Assembly (NCBI GenBank): GCA_030836665.1
Contig: JAUPLX010000114.1
Coordinates: 1 to 10,345, forward strand
Origin: Patescibacteria group bacterium
GTDB lineage: Bacteria > Patescibacteriota > Gracilibacteria > BD1-5 > UBA2023
Reading direction: 5' to 3'
Length of the DNA stretch: 10,345 nucleotides
Shown: positions 1 through 6,465 of the stretch, piece by piece
Numbering within the stretch: position 1 is the first letter of the stretch
Layout: each line of letters begins with the position of its first letter
Program-made: the position numbers and the translations under genes
The notes under the pieces: generated by a model
The model's database searches: none
What the model saw: the letters and a program-made list of their open reading frames with translations, nothing else
Told to the model about the DNA's origin: nothing

Positions 1-1764
1 CCCGACCTTTTCCTGAACCGTCCGCTGCTCCTCGGTAGCGGCGAGGAGGCGTGCGGAGATTCCCTCGTTTAATTCGGAAAGGATTTGATGCCATTCGAGT
101 TCGCCCATGGAAACGCGGTCGAATTCGCCTTCGACCTTCGCGGTGAACTTATAGTCCATCATTTCCGGAAAACGCTGTTCGAGAAAGTCGTTGACCGTAA
201 AGGCGATGTCGGTCGGCGCGAGCTTCTTTTCGACCTTTTCGATATAGCCGCGTTCGACGATGGTCGAGATGGTCGGCGCGTAGGTGGAAGGACGTCCGAT
301 GCCTTCGGCTTCGAGTTTCTTAACGAGGGCGGCTTCCGTATATCGGGAAGGCGGACGGGTGAAAGTCTGCGTTCCGGATACTCCTTTGCACGGCAATACG
401 CTGCCTTCGGCGACGTACGGAAGCATGGACGAGTCCTCGCTCTCTTCTTCGTCGGTACCTTCGACGTAGAGTTTCATGAACCCAGGAAAGCGCACGACCT
501 CGCCCTTGGCTACCCAGCCCTGCGAATCAGCCCCTTCGGGGATGAAGAAATAGGTCGTGGTCTCGACGATGGCCTCCTTCATCTGCGAAGCGACGGTACG
601 CTCCCAGATAAGGCGGTAGAGGCGGAGTTCCTGTCCGTCGAGACCGCAGGTATCGGGGGTTTTTTCGACATAAGCGGGACGGATGGCTTCGTGCGCTTCT
701 TGGGCGTTGGCCTGTTTCGTTTTATACTTTCGGCCTCCCGGAATCGAATACTCGGTTCCGAACGCGGAGTCGATATACGACTTCGCCGCCTGAATGGCGA
801 AATCGGAGAGATTCACCGAGTCGGTTCGCATATAGGTGATGTGTCCGTTCTGGTAGAGCGATTGCGCGACGCTCATCGTCGCTCCGACCGACATCCCGAG
901 CTTACGGGACGCTTCCTGCTGAAGGGTCGAGGTCGTGAACGGAGCTCCGGGAACGCGGGCGCCCTCCTTCTTTTCGACGGCATCGAGACGGAAGTTCGCG
1001 CGTACCGGAATTTCGATGCGGATATTCCCCTTCTTATCCTTTTTTTCCTTGGCGGAAGCGACGTCGGCTCCGATTTCGGAAAGGAGGGCCATCGCGTCAT
1101 CGCGGTTTTTCGGCTGAAAATTCTTCCCTTTGATCTTGGCGAGTTCGATTTCGAATTCGGCGCCCTCGGCAGTCGTTACGAGCGCTTTGAGCTTCCATCC
1201 CTCTTCCGGAACGAAGGCCTTTATTTCGCGTTCGCGCTCGACGATGAGCTTGACGGCGACCGACTGGACGCGTCCGGCGGAAAGTCCTTGCTTGATCTTC
1301 GTCCAAAGCACCGGGGAAATCTGAAAACCGACGAGACGGTCGAGAATGCGGCGGGATTGCTGCGCGTTAACGAGATTCATGTCGATATGGCGCGGATTCT
1401 TTACCGCGTGTTCGATGGCCCCCTTGGTAATTTCGTGGAACACGATGCGGGAAACTTCGGCAGGGTCGATTCCGAGGGCCTCGCAGAGATGCCAACCGAT
1501 CGCCTCCCCTTCGCGGTCTTCGTCCGTCGCTATCCATACCTTTTCAGCATCTTTGGCAAGCTTCTTGAGTTCGGTAACGGTTTTCTTTTTTTCCTCGCTC
1601 ACGACGTAGCTCGGTTTGAAACCCGCGGCGATGTCGATGCCGAGGTTTTTCTTTTCGAGGTCGCGGATATGCCCCATGGAGGCTTTGACGGTAAAGTCTT
1701 TTCCGAGGTATTTTTCGATGGTCTTTCCTTTGGCGGGAGACTCGACGATGACGAGATTTTTCAT
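1..1764 (-). CDS. topA: DNA topoisomerase I (type IA), C-terminal end cut by the window
   Basis: Relaxes negatively supercoiled DNA by transient single-strand breakage through a 5'-phosphotyrosine link; cytoplasmic. The reverse strand reads open for 588 codons from an ATG at 1764-1762 to the window edge, so the zinc-finger tail lies outside. The N-terminus is a TOPRIM domain: residues 4-13 read LVIVESPAKG, with Glu8, and the metal site DEDREGEAIGWH has Asp81, Asp83 and Glu85. The active-site motif HITYMRTDS places the nucleophile at Tyr311 (codon 834-832), close to Tyr319 of the E. coli enzyme. Later motifs include QEAHEAIRP and GIGRPSTYAPTI. No internal stop was seen. The gene stands alone and diverges from the lipoprotein gene, with a candidate promoter just upstream. 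Family assignment is essentially certain; only the missing end is unknown. Confidence 0.97.
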   Translation of the reverse strand, partial: MKNLVIVESPAKGKTIEKYLGKDFTVKASMGHIRDLEKKNLGIDIAAGFKPSYVVSEEKKKTVTELKKLAKDAEKVWIATDEDREGEAIGWHLCEALGIDPAEVSRIVFHEITKGAIEHAVKNPRHIDMNLVNAQQSRRILDRLVGFQISPVLWTKIKQGLSAGRVQSVAVKLIVEREREIKAFVPEEGWKLKALVTTAEGAEFEIELAKIKGKNFQPKNRDDAMALLSEIGADVASAKEKKDKKGNIRIEIPVRANFRLDAVEKKEGARVPGAPFTTSTLQQEASRKLGMSVGATMSVAQSLYQNGHITYMRTDSVNLSDFAIQAAKSYIDSAFGTEYSIPGGRKYKTKQANAQEAHEAIRPAYVEKTPDTCGLDGQELRLYRLIWERTVASQMKEAIVETTTYFFIPEGADSQGWVAKGEVVRFPGFMKLYVEGTDEEESEDSSMLPYVAEGSVLPCKGVSGTQTFTRPPSRYTEAALVKKLEAEGIGRPSTYAPTISTIVERGYIEKVEKKLAPTDIAFTVNDFLEQRFPEMMDYKFTAKVEGEFDRVSMGELEWHQILSELNEGISARLLAATEEQRTVQEKVG

Positions 1765-1790
1765 AGGTTTTCCGAGGGGATTCGGGCGGC

Positions 1791-1819
1791 AGGGTATGGG
1801 CATGGGCAACGAAAGTCAA
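1791..1819 (-). promoter_or_regulatory. Candidate sigma70-type promoter of topA
   Basis: On the reverse strand a TTGACT -35 box (1819-1814) is followed, after 17 bases, by a TACCCT -10 box (1796-1791). The -35 is near consensus; the -10 is weak, keeping only TA at the start and T at the end. Transcription would start near 1784, giving a leader of about 20 bases before the ATG at 1764. It lies back to back with the lipoprotein promoter, whose -35 box begins 7 bases away. Confidence 0.55.
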
Positions 1820-1825
1820 AAGTTT

Positions 1826-1854
1826 TTGCACAGGACGGCGAACGCGGGTATAGT
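1826..1854 (+). promoter_or_regulatory. Sigma70-type promoter of the lipoprotein gene
   Basis: TTGCAC (1826-1831) and TATAGT (1849-1854) are separated by 17 bases, with a run of G before the -10 box. Predicted transcription start is near 1861, giving a leader of about 36 bases to the ATG at 1897. It is divergent from the topA promoter, so the two genes share this roughly 130-bp control region. Confidence 0.7.
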
Positions 1855-1876
1855 CACGAACGCCTATATCGTAGCC

Positions 1877-1900
1877 ATGCCGTCCGCGGCCCCATTATGA
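1877..1900 (+). other. Possible 7-codon leader ORF overlapping the lipoprotein start
   Basis: ATG at 1877 opens a mini-ORF, MPSAAPL, whose TGA stop (1898-1900) overlaps the lipoprotein ATG (1897-1899) in an ATGA arrangement typical of translational coupling. It lies entirely inside the predicted leader. It has no Shine-Dalgarno sequence. A 7-codon ORF can easily occur by chance, so this is a weak call. If TGA is not a stop in this organism, it would not terminate here at all. Confidence 0.2.
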
Positions 1901-2250
1901 AAAACGCCCTCGTATTCCCGGTCATCGCGACCGTCTGTTTCTCTTCCTGTTCCCTGCCTTGGAAAAACGAAGCGTCCCCGTCTCCGCTCGTACTTCCGGA
2001 ACGCGTAATCGCCATTCCGGAAGAAAATACGGGGTCCGGAAACGTTCCTTCGGCGCAATCCGGCAGCGTTACCGAATCGGGAACCGTCACGGAGTCCGGT
2101 TCGGCGGTCGTTCCCCAACCGGCGGCGACCGGTTCTTCGGAATCGGCGGCGACCGGCACGCTCGAAGACGCCGAAGTCCGCGAGACCATGGAAGAAATCG
2201 ACCGCTTGTTCGACGGAATCGCCGGAGACGAAGGAACGTCAAAAAAGTAG
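1897..2250 (+). CDS. Putative small lipoprotein, Ser/Thr/Glu-rich
   Basis: Encodes 117 residues, ending in TAG. The N-terminus MKNALVFPVIATVCFSSC is a short hydrophobic signal with a possible lipobox, FSSC, placing the lipidated cysteine at position 18. The box is not canonical (Leu at -3 is replaced by Phe), so lipidation is likely but not proven. Residues 22-90 are low-complexity, rich in Pro, Ser, Thr, Gly and Glu, with internal repeats (TESGTVTESG near 59-68; AATGS/AATGT near 77-88), as expected for an extended surface linker. The last 28 residues are charged and probably helical (DAEVRETMEEIDRLFDGI). I do not recognise a family. The start is set by the promoter ending at 1854; the same frame is open much further upstream, but that is the antisense of topA. 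It belongs with the other exported proteins downstream but has its own promoter. Confidence 0.75.
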   Translation: MKNALVFPVIATVCFSSCSLPWKNEASPSPLVLPERVIAIPEENTGSGNVPSAQSGSVTESGTVTESGSAVVPQPAATGSSESAATGTLEDAEVRETMEEIDRLFDGIAGDEGTSKK

Positions 2251-2283
2251 GTCTGCCGGACTTTTGGGAAAAACGTCGGTTTT

Positions 2284-2312
2284 TTGACAAGGATGAAAAT
2301 AAGTGGTGCAAT
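2284..2312 (+). promoter_or_regulatory. Candidate promoter of the SH3-domain gene
   Basis: A perfect TTGACA -35 box (2284-2289) lies 17 bases before TGCAAT (2307-2312). The overlapping AATAGT (2310-2315) is an alternative -10 with a longer, 20-base gap. Transcription would start near 2319, leaving a leader of about 28 bases before the ATG at 2347. This rules against the in-frame TTG at 2284 and ATG at 2293 as translation starts, since they lie within the promoter. Confidence 0.6.
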
Positions 2313-2346
2313 AGTCCACGCATCGCTTATTTTTCTTTTTCCGAAT

Positions 2347-3066
2347 ATGGCATTCTCCAAGAAAAGCCTTCTCGCCGCCGCTATCGCCGGCATCGCCGCA
2401 GTATCGCTCGTAACCCCGGCATCGCTCGCGGACGACTATTCGTACGTCAATGCGGAACACCTCAACGTCCGCAGTCTCGGCTCCGTCCGGGGATACATCG
2501 TCGCTACCGTCGACAAGGGATACCGCATGACGGTTCTCGAAACCGTGGATCGCGGATGGAAGCGCGTCCTTCTCGAAAACGGGCAGGAAGGTTTCGTAAA
2601 CGGCAAGTACCTCTCCGAAGAGGTTCCGGCATACGAAAAGGTCGCTTCGACCCGTTACTCGGTCAAGGTGGCGCACGCCTTCGTCCGTTCCGACGGACTT
2701 CTCAAGAAGATTGCCGTCGTTGACGCGGGTGACCAACTCGAAGCCGTATCCGATCGCGTTTTCTTCGGAAAATGGATCCGCGTACGCGTCGCTTCGAGCG
2801 CGAATCCGGGATACGTCGGACGCGTCGGATACATCAATCAGAAGCTCGTGGAAGCCGTCGACGGATACCAGTTCGCCGAAGAAGCGGTAGAGACTTCCGA
2901 TATGGACGCTTCCATGGAAGAAGCCCAGGATTCCTCGGACGAAGCCATGGCTACCGAAGAGACTTCCGAAGAAATTCCGGAAGAACTCAACAGCGCTCCG
3001 GAGGAAACCGGTTCCAGCGAGGAAAGTTCGGATGACGATCTCGCGAAGCTTCTCGAAGGACTCTAA
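2347..3066 (+). CDS. Exported protein with two SH3b-like domains and an acidic tail
   Basis: Encodes 239 residues from the ATG at 2347. A classic signal peptide comes first: KK at 5-6, a hydrophobic core, and likely cleavage after ASLA at residue 28. Two bacterial SH3-like units follow. The first, about residues 31-91, has the NAEHLNVRS opening and a GWKRVLLENGQEGFVNGKYL ending. The second, about 104-172, contains VKVAHAFVRS, GKWIRVRV and YVGRVGYINQ. SH3b domains in exported bacterial proteins commonly bind cell-wall peptides; no catalytic domain is attached here, so a binding or scaffold role is inferred. Residues 176-231 form a Glu/Ser/Asp/Thr-rich, probably disordered tail, ending in a short DLAKLLEGL helix. 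It has its own promoter upstream and a strong terminator 18 bases after the TAA, so it is monocistronic. Confidence 0.88.
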   Translation: MAFSKKSLLAAAIAGIAAVSLVTPASLADDYSYVNAEHLNVRSLGSVRGYIVATVDKGYRMTVLETVDRGWKRVLLENGQEGFVNGKYLSEEVPAYEKVASTRYSVKVAHAFVRSDGLLKKIAVVDAGDQLEAVSDRVFFGKWIRVRVASSANPGYVGRVGYINQKLVEAVDGYQFAEEAVETSDMDASMEEAQDSSDEAMATEETSEEIPEELNSAPEETGSSEESSDDDLAKLLEGL

Positions 3067-3084
3067 GATTTCGAAATGTTGCCG

Positions 3085-3114
3085 AAAGGACGGTCCGACG
3101 GACCGTCCTTTTTT
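3085..3114 (+). terminator. Intrinsic terminator of the SH3-domain gene
   Basis: A perfect GC-rich stem pairs AAAGGACGGTCC (3085-3096) with GGACCGTCCTTT (3100-3111) around a GAC loop, followed by a T run to 3114. It lies 18 bases after the stop codon and before the next promoter. Confidence 0.93.
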
Positions 3115-3148
3115 CGACTGGAAAAACCCCAAGAGTTAAAAAGCGTTG

Positions 3149-3177
3149 TTGACTTTCGAAAAACGGTGTCGTACAAT
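3149..3177 (+). promoter_or_regulatory. Sigma70-type promoter of the prepilin-FecR gene
   Basis: TTGACT (3149-3154), a 17-base spacer and TACAAT (3172-3177) make one of the best-matching promoters in the window. Transcription would start near 3184, giving a leader of about 23 bases with a CCCATTTTCCC stretch directly before the ATG at 3207 and no Shine-Dalgarno sequence. Confidence 0.78.
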
Positions 3178-3206
3178 CTCGGACAATAGCCCATTTTCCC
3201 ACAACC

Positions 3207-5645
3207 ATGTTTCCCCGCTTACGGAAAAACGACCGAATCGGAGGGTTTACGCTCGTGGAACTCATCGTCGTCATCAGCATCGTCGCTACGCTCGCCGTAG
3301 TCGGCGTTGCCTACGGAAACGGATATAAGGTTTCGCAATACAATACGAAACGGCTTTCCGATATCGATACTCTCAAGATCGCGGCGGAGAGCTATTTCCG
3401 GGCGAACGGCGACTATCCCGAACCTACAGGCAACCGCATCTATTTCGATACGAACGGGTATTACGCGCACTCGGCGACGGGATCCTACGGAGTATCGAGC
3501 GCCGTTACTTCGGATCTGTTCGGTGCGGAATTCCTCGCCGACGTTCCGAACGATCCCGATACGGGAAACGCCTACGGATACGGGAAACGCAAAGACGGGG
3601 TCGCCGGTTACGATTTTGCGGCCGTGGACCGCCAATCGGACGGATACCACGCCTACGTCCGTGGAACGTACGACGCTTCCGCGCTCACGTCGCTGGTGCG
3701 GGAATACAACGGGCCCGGATTCGTCGAAGACGGAAATACCGACCGCCTCCCCTACAATCCCTACGAAAGGAAAATTACCGCGAAGATTTCTTCGTATTCG
3801 GGAAACGTTACCATTAATCCGATCAAAAGCCTTACCGGAGAACTCTCCGAAGGCGACAGCATAAGCGTCCCGACGGGCGGATATGCGGTACTCAACGTAT
3901 CCGACGGAAGCGAAGTCCGCATCGGAATGGCCACCGCCGCGTCCGAACTCAAGCTCGAAAACCTTTCTTCCAAAGACTCCAAAGGATTCCTGACGAAAGT
4001 GCGCTTCGCATTGAATTCGGGAGAGGTATGGGCGAAGGCGCCGAAACTCCGGGAAGACCGGAGCGACCGGAGCGAATTGGAAATCGTCTCCGGCAACGCC
4101 GTGGCTTCGGTGCGCGGTACGGTGTTCGGAATGGCGAAGAACTCGCTCTCCACCGACATTACCCTCGCGGTCGGAAAACTCAACCTCACCGAAGACGGCG
4201 CGCCGCTCGTAGCGAACGGCCTCGTAGCGGGAACGATGGAAGTCGCCGAAGGGGGAACCCCGAAAAAGATATCGATATTCGAAAGCGAAACGGTCATTCC
4301 TTCGGTAATCAATTCTCCGGAAGCTTCCGATAAATTATCCCCTTGGGAAACTTCTTCCAAGAGCGCGAAGGCCAACTTGAAGAGAATTTCGCGAACCAAC
4401 GGAATATATTCGATTACGCTCAATAACCATCTCGGATTCACCGAACTCGCCATTCCGAGTTCCCAACCGGGGACCGCGGACAAGCAGATCGTCATATCCG
4501 GAACCGGCATCGTCAAGCTTTCCTTCACGCTGACGGACACCCTTGCGGTTCCGAACAACGACGGAACCGTTTCCGGATTCATCCGTCTTCCGATGCGTTT
4601 CAAGAATGACAAAGGAGCCGTGGCATCCACGGAAGTCGTCGTCCCGGCGACGTCGGATTTCGAATTGGACGAAGAACTCATTCCCGACGGATGGAGCATG
4701 GATTGCAGCGCTTCGTATGCCTGGTTTCCCCGGCTCGGATGCCAACCGAAAACCCTGAGGGCCTACGCTCCCTTCGACAAGTTCGATGAAACGGCATTAA
4801 AAAACGGAGACCTTCGGGCTTACGATAGGAACGGACGGACGCTAAAAACGGCGACGAACGTGATATCCGCGAAAGACCAGGACGGACGGACGTATTCCAG
4901 CAGTTTCGAGAGGAATTCCCCTTCTTCCGGCGATTCGCTCGGATTCCGAAAAACGACCATCGGCGTCCGCGGAGTGCTTTTGGACAAGAGCTACCGTGAT
5001 GACTTCGTAGGGTACGATTTCAGTTCCCTCGACCTGAATCCGAAGGGGATTACGAGGGTTCAGGTAGGCGTTCAGCTCAGCGGCCTCCAACGCACGATCG
5101 ACCAGATCGAATCGGAATCCGGAGAACCGAGTTACGGTTCCTCCGTACGGAGAGCGTACCTCTGGTCGCTTGCGGACGGTACCGCGCTGTACTATCGGGT
5201 AAGCCCGGGGAACAGCCTATCCAGCGATCATGATCACGATAACGACCATCTGGATACTGCGGGAGGCAACCTCGACCGAAAATACCGGGAATACGATTCC
5301 AATGCCATTGCGCGCATGCTCGTCTTCGAAGACGGTTCGGGAAGCATAAAGGGTACCATGCCCATTCCCGCGGAAATCTCCACCTTCGCCAATCAGAAGG
5401 TCATCGTGGAAACGAGACTATCCCCAACGGGAACCGCCTGAATATCGCTCTATCTGGAAGATGCGGCCTTGGCGTACCGATCCGTTTCGTTCACCATGCC
5501 CTACGTGCCTGAAATCGATCGCCTCTATCTCGGAAGTACGCGTCCGCGCTCGGGGATGTTCGATTCGCAATGGGGCGGAAAATCCGCCGTGAACGACACG
5601 GGGCTCGAACCGATCGACTATCTGAAATTATATTCCACCTACTAA
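3207..5645 (+). CDS. Type IV prepilin-like protein with FecR-like domain; in-frame TGA near the 3' end
   Basis: The N-terminus is a type III (prepilin) signal: a basic leader ending in Gly12-Gly13, then FTLVELIVVISIVATLAVV with Phe at +1 and Glu at +5 of the mature protein. A prepilin peptidase should cleave after Gly13. Residues about 40-180 resemble a pseudopilin head (RLSDIDTLKIAAESYFRANG, followed by YPEP). Residues about 190-330 look like a FecR domain: SGNVTINP, LSEGDSISVPTGGYAVLNVS, DGSEVRIG, LNSGEVWAKAP and AVASVRGTVFGM. The remaining ~480 residues are beta-rich; the last ~100 suggest a concanavalin/LamG-like fold (KVIVETRLSPTGTA, ISLYLED, IDRLYLGS, IDYLKLYSTY). An Asp/His run, DHDHDNDH, lies near residue 675. 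Codon 745 is TGA (5439-5441), after which the frame stays open for 67 codons to TAA at 5643-5645, 21 bases before the terminator stem. If TGA is read as stop, the product is 744 residues. It is probably surface-anchored; the fusion is not a named family I know. Confidence 0.85.
5439..5441 (+). other. In-frame TGA in the prepilin-FecR gene (nonsense mutation or recoded codon)
   Basis: TGA stands between ACC-GCC and ATA-TCG-CTC in the frame of the gene. The 67 downstream codons have the same codon style, and their translation continues the beta-strand pattern interrupted at the TGA (VIVETRLSPTGTA then ISLYLEDAALAYRS). The terminator follows the later TAA, not the TGA. One base change would restore Gly (GGA), Arg (CGA) or Trp (TGG). 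Gracilibacteria and Absconditabacteria read UGA as glycine (genetic code 25), but no other in-frame TGA was found in about 3,100 coding codons here, which argues against routine use as a sense codon. Confidence 0.75.
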
Positions 5646-5659
5646 GTCTGGAAAACCCT

Positions 5660-5687
5660 TTGCCAAACCGCCGGATAGCGCTATAAT
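5660..5687 (+). promoter_or_regulatory. Promoter of ppa, embedded in the upstream terminator
   Basis: TTGCCA (5660-5665), a 16-base spacer and a perfect TATAAT (5682-5687) form a strong sigma70-type promoter. The -10 box sits in the loop and first right-arm bases of the terminator hairpin that ends the preceding gene. Transcription would start near 5694, giving a leader of about 28 bases to the ppa ATG. Confidence 0.72.
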
Positions 5688-5702
5688 CCGGCGGTCTTTT
5701 TT
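5667..5702 (+). terminator. Intrinsic terminator of the prepilin-FecR gene
   Basis: ACCGCCGGAT (5667-5676) pairs perfectly with ATCCGGCGGT (5686-5695) around a 9-base loop, followed by C and six T (5697-5702). Its placement 21 bases after the TAA at 5643-5645, rather than after the TGA 226 bases upstream, supports the longer reading frame. Confidence 0.92.
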
Positions 5703-5721
5703 AGATTTTCCGCTTTCCGAC

Positions 5722-6309
5722 ATGGCCAATATCAACCACGCACCGAGCAAATACCTGCTCAATCTCCTCCACGTACTTCCCGCGTTCGCCGATGAAGGGG
5801 AAAATCGCCTGAACGCCATCGTGGAAGTTTCGGCAGGATCGATCAACAAATACGAGATCATCACCGAGGCCGGCATTCTCAAGCTCGACCGCGTAGGATA
5901 TTCATCGCTTTCTTACCCCTTTACCTACGGGGCGATTCCCCGTACTTGGGATTTGGACGGAGACCCCCTCGACATCTGCATCGTGGGCGTTACCGAACCG
6001 CTCGTTCCGGGATCCCTCGTCGAAGCCCGTATCGTGGGCGTCATGAAATTCGTCGACGGCGGCGAAGTGGACGACAAGATCATCGCGGTGTTGGCCGACG
6101 ACAAGCGCGTCGACCATCTCCAGTCCATCGATGACCTCGGGGACTACTGGAAGAAAGAAACCGAGCATTACTGGGAATTCTACAAGCATCTCAAGAAGCC
6201 CGGTACCGGAAGCGTCGAAGGTTTCTTCGGAATCGACGAAGCCGTAGCGGTCGTCAAGGAATGCGAAGAGCGCTACGAACAGGATTACGCTCCGAAACTC
6301 GCCATCTAA
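5722..6309 (+). CDS. ppa: Inorganic pyrophosphatase, family I
   Basis: Hydrolyses pyrophosphate to two phosphates in the cytoplasm, pulling biosynthetic reactions such as nucleotide polymerisation forward; needs Mg2+. The 195-residue product carries the family's residues in order: VEVSAGSINKYEI with Glu35, Lys43 and Glu45; LDR with Arg57; YPFTYGAIPRT with Tyr69; the signature DGDPLD with Asp79, Asp81 and Asp84; VDGGEVDDK with Asp112, Asp117 and Lys119; and FYKHLKK with Tyr154 and Lys155. All catalytic positions match the E. coli enzyme, so it should be active. It is about 20 residues longer than E. coli Ppa (175 residues), partly from an N-terminal MANINHAPSKYLL extension. It has its own promoter and terminator and no Shine-Dalgarno sequence; TTTTCC and TTTCC lie just before the ATG. 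Confidence 0.97.
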   Translation: MANINHAPSKYLLNLLHVLPAFADEGENRLNAIVEVSAGSINKYEIITEAGILKLDRVGYSSLSYPFTYGAIPRTWDLDGDPLDICIVGVTEPLVPGSLVEARIVGVMKFVDGGEVDDKIIAVLADDKRVDHLQSIDDLGDYWKKETEHYWEFYKHLKKPGTGSVEGFFGIDEAVAVVKECEERYEQDYAPKLAI

Positions 6310-6317
6310 GTTCAAAG

Positions 6318-6343
6318 GCCCCGCATACGCGGGGCGTTCTTTT
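6318..6343 (+). terminator. Intrinsic terminator of ppa
   Basis: GCCCCGC (6318-6324) and GCGGGGC (6329-6335) pair around an ATAC loop, followed by GTTCTTTT. It starts 8 bases after the ppa stop codon. Confidence 0.88.
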
Positions 6344-6367
6344 CCTCGAAACGAACAAAGCAAGAAT

Positions 6368-6438
6368 GATGGGCAGGATGTCCGCGGCCTGACTCCTAGG
6401 GTCCTAAAGTCGTTGCGGCCGCGGACATCCTGCCCATC
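6368..6438. repeat. Perfect 22-bp inverted repeat (long hairpin or cruciform)
   Basis: The left arm 6368-6389 (starting GATGGGCAGG, ending CCGCGGCC) is the exact reverse complement of the right arm 6417-6438. The 27-base centre can fold further: GACT (6391-6394) with AGTC (6408-6411), then TAG (6397-6399) with CTA (6404-6406) around a GGTC loop. The whole 71 bases could therefore form one extended hairpin. There is no T run on either side, and the ppa terminator is already complete upstream, so it is not a standard terminator. It ends 27 bases before the rlmL ATG. It could be a REP-like palindrome, a miniature mobile element remnant, a processing site or a structured leader; the sequence alone does not decide. 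Confidence 0.9.
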
Positions 6439-6465
6439 TGAACTCGTTAAACCATCCCCGCGCCC

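Noticed and set aside
85..1896. Very long forward open frame antisense to topA, running in frame into the lipoprotein
   Set aside because: The reverse strand encodes an unmistakable topoisomerase I with its catalytic motifs. The forward translation is a mirror product rich in Phe, Arg, Gly and Asp with no domain, and only the part from 1897 has its own promoter and signal peptide.
2239..3132. Reverse-strand open frame of 297 codons over the SH3-domain gene
   Set aside because: Antisense shadow; it runs through the forward promoter and terminator and shows no recognisable protein.
5439..5500. Selenocysteine reading of the TGA
   Set aside because: I see no convincing hairpin of the bacterial SECIS type directly after the codon, and the surrounding protein is a structural surface protein rather than a redox enzyme.
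6368..6438. CRISPR repeat or tRNA/rRNA fragment in the rlmL upstream region
   Set aside because: There is only one inverted pair with no regularly spaced direct repeats, and no cloverleaf or CCA end.
6368..6452. Integron attC-like site (palindrome plus GTTAAAC at 6446-6452, which fits the GTTRRRY core)
   Set aside because: No RYYYAAC partner was found on the other side, the stem is perfect without the usual extrahelical bases, and no integrase or cassette-like array is present.
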